Positions 23,208 through 33,737 of a DNA stretch of 64,000 nt are shown one piece after another. The notes below the pieces were generated by a model. The model ran no database searches and was not told the DNA's origin. It saw only the letters and a program-made list of their open reading frames with translations. The stretch lies in assembly GCA_026261815.1 (NCBI GenBank), contig JAMPIT010000493.1, forward strand, positions 7,209,501 to 7,273,500, in the 5' to 3' direction. How positions within the stretch are numbered: position 1 is the first letter of the stretch; each line of letters starts with the position of its first letter. The DNA comes from Monarcha castaneiventris obscurior. Lineage: Eukaryota > Chordata > Aves > Passeriformes > Monarchidae. Both the position numbers and the translations under genes were made by a program.

Positions 23208-23630
23208 GCAGCGCCCCCTGGCGGCGCGGGGCAGCACCGCAGCGCCCTGCCCGGCCGGGAGCCAGCAGCGCCCCCTGGCGGCGCGGGGCAGCACCGCAGC
23301 GCCCTGCCCGGCCCGGAGCCAGCAGCGCCCCCTGGCGGCGCGGGGCAGCACCGCAGCGCCCTGCCCGGCCCGGAGCCAGCAGCGCCCCCTGGCGGCGCGG
23401 GGCAGCACCGCAGCGCCCTGCCCGGCCCGGAGCCAGCAGCGCCCCCTGGCGGCGCGGGGCAGCACCGCAGCGCCCTGCCCGGCCCGGAGCCAGCAGCGCC
23501 CCCTGGCGGCGCGGGGCAGCACCGCAGCGCCCTGCCCGGCCCGGAGCCAGCAGCGCCCCCTGGCGGCGCGGGGCAGCACCGCAGCGCCCCGCCCGGCCCG
23601 GAGCCAGCAGCGCCCCCGGCGGCCGCGGGC
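23208..23630. repeat. Minisatellite, 57-bp unit, seven full copies plus a degraded eighth
   Basis: Units start at 23208, 23265, 23322, 23379, 23436, 23493 and 23550, exactly 57 bases apart, with a truncated, altered copy at 23607. Internal identity is almost complete. The visible changes are one missing C in the first copy (ggccggga for ggcccgga) compensated by length, and a ctgccc to ccgccc change in the seventh. Because 57 is divisible by three, several frames stay open on both strands and give 19-residue peptide repeats. These are a by-product, not evidence of a protein. Such homogeneity implies recent expansion or homogenisation. Confidence 0.97.
23209..23569 (-). promoter_or_regulatory. 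Seven tandem CTCF-type motifs, all minus strand
   Basis: Each 57-bp unit contains CAGCGCCCCCTGGCGGCGC on the plus strand, starting at 23209 and every 57 bases to 23551. The reverse complement has the CTCF core CCGCCAGGGGGCGCTG, differing from the common vertebrate consensus mainly by G for A at the third core base, a tolerated change. The eighth copy at 23608 loses the T of the core and is probably inactive. The sites share one orientation. Each contains CpGs, so binding could be sensitive to methylation. CTCF binding is inferred from the motif, not shown. Confidence 0.7.
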
Positions 23631-23720
23631 GGAACTGCAGCGAGGGGCGGCTCCGGGGGCGGGACGCGCCGGGCCCTTCACTGCGGCTCTGCTCGCGCTG
23701 TTCGCTGCCGCTGCTGCTGT

Positions 23721-26700
23721 TTGGTGCCTTGTTATACACACACATTGCAGAAAAGAGCTGTTACTCCTTTTCCCATATCTTTGCCTGAAAGCCCCCAGAT
23801 TTCAAAGTTATAATGATTTGAAGGGAAAGCGTTCATATTCTCCATTCCAAGGGAGGTTCCCATCTTCCTTGGCAGACACCTGTCTTTCAAACCAAGACAT
23901 TGGGATAACAAAATGTGACCATTTTGCACCTGTGTGAAAGATAGTGAAGGGTGTAAAGCCAGGGAACCAAGCCTGTGGCATATTATTTAAAATACAAAGC
24001 AGAGTCTAAGGTGGTAAGATCTCTGCCTCCAGCTGGGCTTGGAACAAGGCAGAAAGGGAAAGGGAATTTTGAAAAGACTTCACTAATCAGTTCAAGCCTT
24101 GCAGGGCAAATTTTCTCCTTGAAAATATTTTGATGGTCTTCAAGTGACCATACTGTACCAAACAGCTTTCGTTTGACTGACAGTAGTCTCTAAACCTGAT
24201 GTATGTCTTTTACATTATCATCCCACGAGGCTGTGAGGCAGCTTTTCTCATAGTGGGTACAGATATTCGGGGGATATTCAGGGGATATTTGGGGAATCAG
24301 AGCGAAGATACTGTATGAATAATGCATGCAGCAATGTACCTGTGTGCTATCTTCTCAGGCTTCTCCGTTCCCAGATCCCTCCCAGCAATAAGATGTTGGA
24401 TATTCAGATTTATAACAGCAAGCTAAAAGAAAACTCCCTACTGTGTATGCTAAACCACTTCACCACAGAGACACGGAGCAGTTTTGTTTCCAAATCTCAG
24501 CAGCTCAGGAGAATGTGCTGTACTACTGACCTACTTGCATAGCAGTTACTCACTGGTACATGAGAAAGACACAGTGGGAAAGCAAATCACCTGTTACTCT
24601 GGGGGCAGGAATCATCAACACTATGTATCACAAAATCTGTAATAGTTTCTAGCAAATTATTCTGTTCTTACTGGGCTGGGGAGACCCAAGACCCTTGGGT
24701 CATTTTACACCAGGAATTAAAGCTCAGAACTCCTGGGAGGTGATTTTTGCCTTGCTCTGATCTTTTGGGGGAAAAAGTGGGTTTGGAGGCAGACAGAGGC
24801 TAAATGGGGCAGTAGCAGAGTAGGAAACAGATTGCAGGCATTCTGACTCCTGAGAACTTGGGCAGTGACAAGGAGAGCTGTTACAAAGAGGAAATACATC
24901 CCATGGGAGCACCAGGGGAGTACATCAGCCAGCTCCTGTAGTCTGGCAGCAGGCTCTGATCTCCTCAGGTTGTCTTGGCTGGCGCGTTTTCTTCAGCATA
25001 GCAGTCTCAAAGCCATGACTTTGATGTTTTCCCTTGCTCTGTTCACTGTTCTTGATGGCCCATGTTTCAACATTGTCCTGAATCTCTGATGGCAGACTGG
25101 GATCTGGGATGTCACTCCACTCTAGATGTCTTTTAACACATGCAATGGAGCAGGGACTCTCCTAGCTTGCGTAACTCAGGGTGAAATTTGTCCTTAGAGC
25201 CAACTGCTTTTTGGATGCAAATAGAGGACAGAGCATATGACCAGTAAGTTGAAGACCGTCCCAGATATATAACCATAACTATTTGGGTTAATGGTGATTT
25301 CAAAATGACTTTGCAATGATAATATGTCAGCATGTCCTCTGGCACAGTGCTTAAATCTGAATTTCCCTTACACCGAGAGCTTTGTGCCTTAGCAGATGGA
25401 CGATGCAGTTTGTATTTTGATATGATAGTGTGTAACAGGTGTTGTGACTCAACTACAGACTCTTGCTGAAAAGGCAGAGAAGAGCTGGGCTGTGGCACCA
25501 ACAGAGGTAGTAGAACTCAGCTGCTGAAAGGCTGCGCTCGCTCTCTCCCTGTTGTACTGGAGCAAATTGCTGGTTGTGCTTTGTGAAACGCTGTATCTCT
25601 TGGCCACGCCGTGTTTTTTCTTAACGTGCTGAGGCTTTTATTTAAAACCTGAGCGGTCACCGGGCAGGGCTGCTCTCAGCCCTTCAAGAATCCTCTGGTC
25701 AGCCTGAGCATTTGTCCTGCGTGACAGAGAAATAACCCCTGACCAAGCCACTCCTTTAGCTCTGGCTGTGCACAGCAATGAATGGGGGAATGCCAGGGAT
25801 GCCCTGAAGAAAAGCAGCAGCAGCAGAGGGGTTTGCTTTCATTCTTGGAAATACTGTGTAAATGTGGATTAAAGGTGCAGCCCTGAAGCCCCCTCTCAGT
25901 GGCCCCATTCCGGGGAGCAGCAGGGCTGGGCGGTGGGCACAGCAGAACTTCCCTGCAACAGAAGACAGCGGGCTCTTCCCATCACTCTGCCAGAGCTGGG
26001 GAGGGAGGAGGAGCCTTGCCAGGGCTGTCCTGTGCAGAGGGATGTGGTTCAACACTCGCTGCCTGAAATGTAAAGTCCAGGGCCGCAGAGGGTGCAGGAC
26101 GTGGCTGAAAAACAGCTGCAAGTACTGCAACCCCAACAGCTCCTGCCATCCTGCTGTTTTCGGGCTCTGAATATCACTGGGATGCTGACTTCCCAAATGA
26201 CTGTAGCCTCAAAAAGTAAACCTTACATTTTTCGGGTAGATTCGATGCAGTATTTGTATGAAGACCTAAAAATAGGACCCTCAGGAAAGCAACTGTTCCT
26301 CTCTGGAATGAGCTGATCACTGCTCACATGGTTGCTTTATTTGAACAAGGAGCACATTGCGAATGCAGGATGCATTCCTGTAATAAAGGTTGTGTAACTC
26401 AGATCTAATTTGACAGACAGTGGGGCTTGGTTACAAATTCATACCATAAAGTAAAAATAGTGATTCTATTATGTCAGATTGGTTCTAACTGTGCCTGGAT
26501 TTTTTTTTTTTTCATTTTGTTTGTTTGGTTTGGCTTGTAGTTTTCAGGAGGAGTATGTAAGCCAGAAAAATACCAGATTACTTTCTGCTGCCCAACATTG
26601 GTTGAAAACTAGAAACCAGGATGAAAAATTTCAATGCAAAGCTAAATAATGGTTCAAAACCACAACCTTTAAATTCTTTCCTCCTGCCCTACAGCTAGTG

Positions 26701-26920
26701 GTGATAAAAATGAGACCTGATTCATTTCTTGGGTTTTAACCAAGCATTAGCCATAAGACTAAATATTTGGTAGCTGGGAACCCAAAGGAGAAAATATTAA
26801 TAATGCAGTATTGTATTTATGATTTATGCTATTATGATTTGACCATGTAAACAGAACATAATGGGCTTGAAGTAAAACATGAAAATTCAGTTTGAATATC
26901 AGGAAACACAGACTGCCTGA
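23721..26920. other. Intergenic, no gene seen
   Basis: Mostly unique sequence. A short triple repeat of ggatatt(c/t) units lies at 24262-24298, and a T-rich tract with gtttg units at 26500-26540. ORFs here lack any coding support. Confidence 0.55.
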
Positions 26921-27374
26921 TACTGTCCCAAGAGAAGGGGTGGAAACGCCGCTGTTGGGCTCTCAGGGAGACAGGAGGCAGCGGGTGGCGGTGCCGGGAC
27001 GGAGCTGCGCCGTGCCGGGACAGTCCCCGCCGTCCCCCGGTGCCCTGGGAGCAGCGTCCCACGGGGCCGGGGCGGCGAGCAGGGCTGGCTCTGCCCCGGG
27101 GGATCCTGCCGGGCCCCCAAACCGGGAGCGGCAGGGCTGGAGGTGTGAGCCTGGCAGGACTGCTCTCATTCCCAACAGCTGCTGTTTGTGTCCGGAGGCG
27201 GCCCTGTGATTTCGCAGCGATGCACCGCGTCCCTCTGCCGTGAGAAACACCGAGAGGAAGGAAAGCAGAGCTTCACCGGGAGGTCCGCGGTGTCGCAGAA
27301 GTGGCGCTCGGGGACACCGGGGACGCGGCGCCGGTGGCGGCAGCGGAAAGGGCTTTCCGAGGAGCGCCGCTGCA

Positions 27375-27812
27375 GGGCCACGGGCAGGGGATGCCGAGCT
27401 CTGCAGGGACACGGGGCAGGGGATGCCGAGCTCTGCAGGGACACGGGGCAGGGGATGCCGAGCTCTGCAGGGCCACGGGGCAGGGGATGCCGAGCTCTGC
27501 AGGCGGGGCAGGGGATGCCGAGCTCTGCAGGGCCACGGGGCAGGGATGCCGAGCTCTGCAGGGACACGGGCAGGGGATGCCGAGCTCTGCAGGGACAGGG
27601 GGCAGGGGATGCCGAGCTCTGCAGGGACAGGGGGCAGGGGATGCCGAGCTCTGCAGGGACAGGGGGCAGGGGATGCCGAGCTCTGCAGGCGGGGCAGGGG
27701 ATGCCGAGCTCTGCAGGGACACGGGGCAGGGATGCCGAGCTCTGCAGGGCCACGGGGCAGGGGATGCCGAGCTCTGCAGGGACACGGGGCAGGGGATGCC
27801 GAGCTCTGCAGG
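27375..27812. repeat. Minisatellite, about 32-bp unit, 14 copies
   Basis: The unit is recognisable by gatgccgagctctgcaggg, followed by acacggggcaggg or variants. Fourteen copies occur. Copies 4 and 10 carry the same shortened tail (aggcggggca), and each is followed by a copy with one G missing before atgcc. This shows that a block of six units was itself duplicated. Length differences of one to eight bases break any reading frame, so the long ORFs through this region on both strands are artefacts. Confidence 0.96.
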
Positions 27813-27819
27813 GCCCGCC

Positions 27820-28030
27820 CGCGCTCCCGTTCCCGGCGCTCCGCCCCGCGTCCGCACGTGCCCGCGGGAGCCGCCGCACGGCGCAGCCGCCCCGCCCCGC
27901 CTCATTCCGTCCCGCCCCGATCCGGCCGCCCCGTCCCGCCCCGTCCCGCCGCCGGCAGCGCCCCGGGCCGCCCTCCCGGCCCGGCCTGGCCCTGTGCCTG
28001 TCCCTGTGCCTGTGCCGTCCCCTCCCGCCC
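27820..28030. promoter_or_regulatory. GC-box cluster upstream of tRNA gene
   Basis: Repeated cccgcccc and ccgtcccgcc elements match the Sp1/KLF GC box on either strand. Together with high CpG density they form a promoter-like segment immediately upstream of the tRNA. No TATA box is seen. The start site and direction are unknown. Confidence 0.5.
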
Positions 28031-28096
28031 CGGCCCGGCCCGCCCGCGCCGCTCGCTGCCTTCCACTGGCGGCGCGCAAATCCAGCCAGCCCGTCG

Positions 28097-28168
28097 GGCG
28101 CGGTGGCCAAGTGGTAAGGCGTCGGTCTCGTAAACCGAAGATCGCGGGTTCGAACCCCGTCCGTGCCT
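28097..28168 (+). tRNA. tRNA-Thr (anticodon CGT)
   Basis: The 72-nt sequence folds as a full cloverleaf. The acceptor GGCGCGG pairs with CCGTGCC (one G-T), followed by discriminator T. The D arm is GCC/GGC. The anticodon stem TCGGT/ACCGA holds the loop CTCGTAA with CGT at 28129-28131. The T arm GCGGG/CCCGT has loop TTCGAAC. Internal Pol III promoters are intact: an A box at TGGCCAAGTGG (28104) and a B box at GGTTCGAAC. No intron is present. CCA is not encoded, as expected in eukaryotes. The sequence is almost identical to the human tRNA-Thr-CGT, which I recall also lies between RAB11FIP4 and MIR193A. It reads ACG codons. Confidence 0.97.
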
Positions 28169-28238
28169 GCCGAGGCAGCGCGGTGCGCTGGCAGCCCCGC
28201 CGCGGGGAGGCCGCGGACGCCGCCTCGTTTGTGGCTCG

Positions 28239-28243
28239 TTTTT
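28239..28243 (+). terminator. First Pol III terminator (TTTTT) after the tRNA
   Basis: There is no run of four T between the tRNA end and this site, so the primary transcript should carry a trailer of about 70 nt. The trailer contains complementary ctgcc/ggcag segments that could form a hairpin. A run of only three T at 28228-28230 could act as a weak earlier stop. Confidence 0.6.
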
Positions 28244-28683
28244 GCTGGCGGAGTCGGGGATGCGGCCCCGGAGCCCAGCTGGGAGGTGCGGGTCACGGGG
28301 GAGGTTCCACCGTGCGGCATGTCCCCGGCTCCCGCGTGTCTGTGCCGCAGAACGCGCTGGGAGCCCGCGGGTGGCAGCGGGGTAGCCCGTGGCGAGCATC
28401 CCCTGAGCGCCGGCCCCGGTGTTCCCCAGCAGCACGGCATTGCCGAGGACACTTCTCGGCGTTGTGCCTCAGGACCCGTGTCCTGAACAGGCTGAAAGAC
28501 AGCTAAAACAAAGCTGGTGTTTGCGCTGTGATGCGGCAGGGGACACGTTGGGTGGACTCGGGTGCGAGGAATCCTCTTGCTGGTGCTTTCTCCACAGGTG
28601 CTGGGTTTTATGTACTTCTCGCAGATAGACAGGCCGAATCATGCAATAAGCAAATGCAGCTGTGAAAAGCTTAGTGCAGTTAA

Positions 28684-28875
28684 AATCATAGAATTGGTAC
28701 GGTTGGACAAGCCCTGTAAGATCATCGAGCCCAACCATTAACCCAGCGCTGCCGTGTTCACCGCTAAACTATGTCCTCAAGTGCCACATCCACATTTTTT
28801 TACCCTTTCAGAGATGGCGATTCCACCACTTTTCAGGGCAGCCTGTTCCAATGTCTGACCACCCTTTCCGTGAGA
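28684..28875 (-). mobile_element. CR1 LINE fragment (3' end)
   Basis: The plus strand begins aatcatagaatt and continues with atcatcgagcccaaccatta, aagtgccacatccaca and gggcagcctgttccaatg, the hallmark of the reverse complement of the avian CR1 3' end. Similarity fades after ccaccctttccgtga. It is a 5'-truncated dead copy, as is usual for CR1. Confidence 0.92.
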
Positions 28876-29770
28876 TTGTACCATTTGCACAAGAATTGAC
28901 CCTGATTGCTTGCTTCTTAATCTGTCAGTCTGTGCAAAGCACACACACATGCGAAGGCATTTCTGCTGCCTCTGTGTAACATCACTTTGGTTATTGCTGC
29001 TTTCAGACTTCTTAAAATATGTAGAGTCATTGTATTGCAAAATCAGGAATAGCCAGCTATCTGGGCAGAGCAGAGGAGCCTCTTCCAAACAACTTGCTGC
29101 TTTCTTTGATGCTTAAGAAAAAGCTGGTTTTTCTGTTTCCTGTGACACACTTTGCCTGGACCTGACTGGGCTGGAGGCTGTTTGCCTTTCTCAGCAGGGG
29201 CTGGAAGTGTGTGTTCATGAGGTGTTCAGGGAGGTCTGTACAAAATGGTTGTGCAGTATGTTATTAGCAAGCCACAAAAGAAGCCATAGTATGTTTTGAT
29301 ATAGAAACAGGAAATGCAGTTTAGAACTTGTTTAGAAAAATGTAGATACTATTTTACTTGCAAAATAGAGTGCTGTCAAAATCCCATCACCTTTGTTGGA
29401 GGCTTTTGAGGATGAAAGTTCCAGCTTTGAAACACCCTATTTTGATTTTTTCCCCCCCATATCATCTCACATCAGATTGTCAAATTGAAATGTTTCTACT
29501 GGTTCAAAAGCCATCTTGCAGCTTTTGAAGATATTTTCAGAATTCTGTGTTCTGAATTTGTTCTGGTTCAGAATTTGTTTCTGGTCAAAACCAGTTGTGA
29601 AACTGAGGTTCTCCCTGAAGCAAGTTTCCCATCCTGTAAACTTGAGTAGTCGGGTCCTGCCCAAACGTGTGCCACGAACCCAGGACTATGAACCAGGTAT
29701 TTTAATAAAGCTCTAGCATTACTGTTCTCTGTGGCAGTTCACCAGTTGCTTAAATTCAGTCTCTGTAGAA
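28876..29770. other. Intergenic, no feature seen
   Basis: Unique-looking A/T-rich sequence between a CR1 fragment and a probable LTR. No coding or RNA signal was recognised. Confidence 0.5.
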
Positions 29771-29771
29771 C

Positions 29772-30650
29772 TGGTGATGCCCGAAAGACAGGCTGGAAAT
29801 AAATCCCCATAGATCAATGTCTATAGAGCAGGTATTAGTTTATTGCAGTGCTGGTGGTGAGGGGGATTTCTCCTCCTAACTCACCCCCTTTCTCAAGTGT
29901 GGTGGTAAATTTATTCAATAAAATTTTGCTTTAATGTTGCTATGTCATTACAGCATCATCACATACGTGCCAGAACTAATTTACATAGCATGATCCCATG
30001 GTTATTAGATAATTCTTTGCACTGCACATGCACTTCCCCAATTCGGGGGTCTTCGGGGGTCTTTGATGAAGGCTTCTAAAGTCTTCTTCACACTTGAACT
30101 TTTACACTTTGTCTTCGAGGCATGCACAGTCACAATGCTCTTCAGTCCATCTGGTCTTAACCGGCCTAAATTCTTTGTTTTGTGGATAATTGGCTTCAGC
30201 TTGCCAATTTCTCATTAGTACTACACTTATTTATCTCTAAAGCTATATACCTGGTAAGTTTTTATCTCTTTTCTTTTTCTCTATTCTACATATAAGCAAC
30301 TAGTTAACTATATTAGCCATTACATTGGATAAAAAGTTATTCATATTAGATTATATGGATATCAAAAGTTATGATTCAGGTTATAAGCATCAGGTTATAG
30401 GTATAGAAGTTATGATTCAGGCTACATAAGTAAAAGCTATGATTTAGGCTATATAAGTATAGAAGGTTATGCTTCAGGTTATGTTAATATTCTTCAAGTT
30501 ATATTGATAAAAATTCATTATTTGGGTTATATTGATATTAAGGTTACATAGATATCTTATAACCCAAGCTATGTAAGCACTTTGTTGTTGTGACCTGAGT
30601 TATACAGACATCACTAGAATATTCCCTTCTAGCTCCTGGGTGTCTGTGAG
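29772..30650 (-). mobile_element. Probable solo LTR of an avian endogenous retrovirus
   Basis: Read on the minus strand, the segment has an AATAAA signal in ctgcaataaactaatacc (plus 29837-29854), then a short U5-like part ending near gggcatcacca (plus 29772). This resembles avian ERV-K type LTR ends. The upstream part, plus 30330-30600, is a set of degenerate repeats that would be U3. I could not find a clear target-site duplication or the exact right boundary. No internal retroviral gene is present. The family assignment is from memory. Confidence 0.4.
30330..30600. repeat. Degenerate AT-rich tandem repeats
   Basis: Variants of (g/c)ttatgattcaggttata and ggctatataagtata recur with irregular spacing, about ten times. 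They lie inside the probable LTR and could be its U3 direct repeats. Divergence between copies indicates age. Confidence 0.65.
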
Positions 30651-33600
30651 GAAGGTCCTTCACAGGCTCCGTGCTCAATTCCCAGGGAGAGGCCCACAGG
30701 AGAGCCTTGTCCCAGGATTGCTGTTGTGCATCTTCACTTCTGGAACAACATCACAACCAGATCCTGTTCAGGAACAGGCAGTTCTGTGTGTGCCATCCTG
30801 CCTCTGTTGGTGTCTTCAGGGCAGGGTTGTGTTGGGCAGGCCACTTGTTTGCTCACCTCCCAAATTCCCGCCCCCTCTTCTTACTCACTCAGGCAATAAA
30901 TTTGATTTTGGCTTTAATTAATAGCTAAAGTCCTGAAGTGCTAGCCAATGAACTTTAACTGAGACGTTTATGATCTGATCATAGCTGTGCTGGAGATGGG
31001 TTTGGCTTGGGGTTTTTTGGTGAGTTGAGAAAATAATTGTTTGTTTTGGACACAAGTCCTGACTGAAAACATAAAAATTTTTAGGTGGCCCATTTAAGTT
31101 GCTTTAAGATCTCTGATTTTTTTCCAGAAAATACTGAGCTGCCTCCCTCTAAATATAACACCTCAATGAAATGAGGAGCTATTAAATGAGGATTAAAATG
31201 AGGCCCCTTTTAATTACATAATAAAAATCTATTACAATTAATATACTTAAAAGATGTGTTACTGCTGAAAATCTTGGCCATATTTAAATACAGAATTCTC
31301 TGACCTCTCTGGCTTGTCAAACCTGTTATTCAGAATCCAGACATTTTCGTGACTGCTTTAAAATAAGTGTAAAAATTAATCAACTTTAACAGGATTTCTT
31401 CTAAAATTTCAGTTTCAGCAGTATTTCTGAGTTACGTATTTTATGTCTTTTTGAGAGGCTGACAGAAAATGTTTGCTTCTGAAAGCTAAGATGTGAATGG
31501 GAACTAAAAATAATGGCTTTTGTTTGGATTATAATAACCTTTTCAGCGCTTTGCAACTCTCCTGAGTGTGTGTTGCATCCTCCCTGGGGTCAAACTTCAG
31601 CAACCAAACCCAGTGTGTTGGGAACACGGCAGGAGCCGTGTCTGGGTCAGAAATAGCAGTGAGATCATTGGAAAGCAGTGCTTGGACCTTGCTGTGTGGA
31701 GCCAGGCAGGGAAGGCTGGGCAGACCCGCTTCTCCCATTAATAGTGTGTTGGATTGTTTTCCCATCTCTCCTGCTTTTTGGGTTATCCTTCCGTGGGATG
31801 CCTGGCACCTTAAAAAAAACAAACAAAAAAAAGCAACCAAACAAAAAAAACCCCAAACAAAACCAAAACCAAACAAACAAACCAACCACAAAAAAACCCC
31901 CAAAAAACCCCCCTCAAAAAAGGAGACAGAAAAAAAACCCAGCCACCCAAGCCCTGAAACCCTGCCCTTGGAAAGAAAAGGCCTGTGCTGAGTTGTGCAA
32001 ACAGAGCGTGGTGTGCCAGGGGTGAGGAGGCTGAGCCAGCTGGGCCATGAGCTGGGCACAGCTCCCCTCCCATTGTGGGGGCTGTCCCAGCAGCCCAGAC
32101 CTGTCTTTGTGAGGTGCACAACAGGAGCAGCCTGGGAGGATGCTTCACGTCCTCAGGCTGAAACCGCGACATTTCCTGCAGGTTGGACAACGAAACATAC
32201 AAAGTGTTTTATAAAGCTGCCTCTGGCAGTGAGACCACCCCAAACTGGGCAGGAGGCAGTGAGCTCAGATGAGGCAGCAGAACAGTATTTGCAGCATTGT
32301 CTGAGTCCCAAGTATATGGCAGAGTAAATTAACCCATGAGTAAATAAACCCCGAACTGTGGAAATCTTCGCATGGCTACAGCAATGTGATTCCCCTTTCC
32401 ATTATGCCTGGAATTTAATGGACTGCTGAAGTTTGACCAAAAGGCATTTCTTGTGTCAAAATGAAAAATTACAGATCAAAAGGGTGACTTTGCAGACAAA
32501 CATATCGATCTAAAGCCTGGGTGACACAGACTTCCTGGAAGAGAGCCCAGAAGCATGTCTGTGTTTAAAGTCAAATGGCTGTAGCCTTTTACCACTGATG
32601 AATAAAAAATGTTTTTGTCTGCATGCCGAAGGCTCCAGCAGAAACAGAAATTACTCAATTTGTTCTGCCAGAGGAGCAGGTACGTGTTTGTGAATAGTAA
32701 TCCATTGAATGCTACAGAACTCAGTAATTTTAAAAATGACAGTGAGATAGGAAATAAGAATTATTTTTTCCCCTTGAAAAGTCTGTTTATGGCACTGTAG
32801 GAAAGGCCGAGTGAGAATCCTTATCCTGTGTTCAAGGGGCAGAATTACTGGTGTCTCCTTCTCCAGAAACATGAGGGGAGCAGTTGTGAAGTTCCCCCAT
32901 GAGGAACCCAGTTGTATTTTTGCTTTGGTACAGGAGTAGCAACTCTTACAGAGGTCCCCGAGGTTGCTGCTGTCATCTGTAATTAGATATTAATAGACAG
33001 GTTCGGGTGTTCCTCCCTGACCAGGGTGGATGCAGGGCCCAGCACCAGCAATGCTGCTGCTCCTCTGGGAGCCTGGGGCACCAGTGGGAATGAGGGCTGC
33101 AGGATTTTGTGAATGAGCTTGAGGGCACCGAGGAGAGGGAGTGGGAGTCCTCACTGATGTTCTGAGCAGTGCAGAGCAGTGCTCATCTTCCCGAGGGAAC
33201 CTGTGAAACAGATTTTAGATGGAAAAAGTGGTGCTGAATGGCAGCTACTGCTTCTGGGGAGCCCAGAAAATGCCAGCTGACACTCCAGTGTGTCTCAAAT
33301 GAGCTGCAATTATGCAGGGAGGGAGGAGCAAGAGGGGTGGATGGGAGATTACTAATCCCTTCTTCGCAGCCTGTGTAACCTCAGATGTACAGGGCCTGCT
33401 GCTCACAGAAGCCCTGCTCTTCTCCCTGACGCCCTCTCAAGTACTTTCTCATGTTCCTGGCTGTAAACTATATGAAAAAAATCTGAAAAAGAGGCTCAGA
33501 GCCTGGGCCTGGCAGGTTTGTGTGCAGGATTCTCCTTATCTGTGTGAGTACACTCTTGCCTTTACCACTTGAGTGAAGTTCACTGCAGTGAGCAAGCTGT

Positions 33601-33735
33601 CGCAGGATGAAGAGCAGTAACATGAGTATAGCTTTTACTGTGATGATCTTTCTGTAAACTGGAAAAAAATTCTGTTTGAGCTGATGAAATGATGTTTGTA
33701 AATGCAGTGCCATGGGAGCAGAGTCAGGTGTTGGA
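30651..33735. other. Intergenic, low-complexity tract only
   Basis: No gene was recognised. At 31812-31925 there is a strongly A-rich tract built of AAAC and AAACC units, which opens spurious Lys/Pro-rich frames on the plus strand and Phe/Leu-rich frames on the minus strand. Confidence 0.55.
31812..31925. repeat. A/C-rich low-complexity tract
   Basis: More than 100 bases of A runs separated by C (aaacaaacaaaaaaaagc, aaccaaccac, aaaaaacccccc). It is single-strand asymmetric sequence of the sort that follows decayed retroposon tails. Confidence 0.85.
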
Positions 33736-33737
33736 TT

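Larger units (their letters stand above)
22870..23720. promoter_or_regulatory. CpG-rich block containing the 57-bp array
   Basis: The block is dense in CpG, especially 23150-23720. The left part contains a direct duplication: gttcc(a/t)gctacagct and ccactccgag each occur twice, about 80-90 bases apart. The right part has GC boxes (gggggcggga near 23655). It could be a promoter or an insulator. No conserved exon is visible. Confidence 0.55.
26930..28430. promoter_or_regulatory. CpG island around the tRNA-Thr gene
   Basis: A long GC- and CpG-rich stretch. The segment 27820-28030 contains many GC boxes of the ccgccc type, as in ubiquitous TATA-less promoters, and the tRNA gene lies 70 bases beyond it. 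The island includes the 32-bp minisatellite. It may simply be the open-chromatin environment of the tRNA gene, or a Pol II promoter for an unrecognised non-coding RNA. Confidence 0.6.

Noticed and set aside
22875..23813. 312-codon plus-strand ORF and 288/242-codon minus-strand ORFs through the 57-bp array, with 19-residue peptide repeats
   Set aside because: The unit is divisible by three and free of stops in several frames, so long ORFs appear on both strands at once. There is no splice context, no codon bias and no related protein family.
25756..26196. 146-codon minus-strand ORF near 26 kb
   Set aside because: There is no recognisable domain, an overlapping plus-strand ORF of similar length exists, and no promoter or splice support is visible.
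27166..28506. Long ORFs on both strands (up to 428 codons) across the 32-bp array and the tRNA gene
   Set aside because: GC-rich DNA has few stops. The frames run straight through a functional tRNA (giving the familiar spurious GVRTRDLRFT peptide), and unit-length changes shift the frame between copies.
31529..32202. Phe/Leu-rich minus-strand ORFs that look like membrane proteins
   Set aside because: The hydrophobic stretch is the reverse complement of an A/C-rich low-complexity tract.
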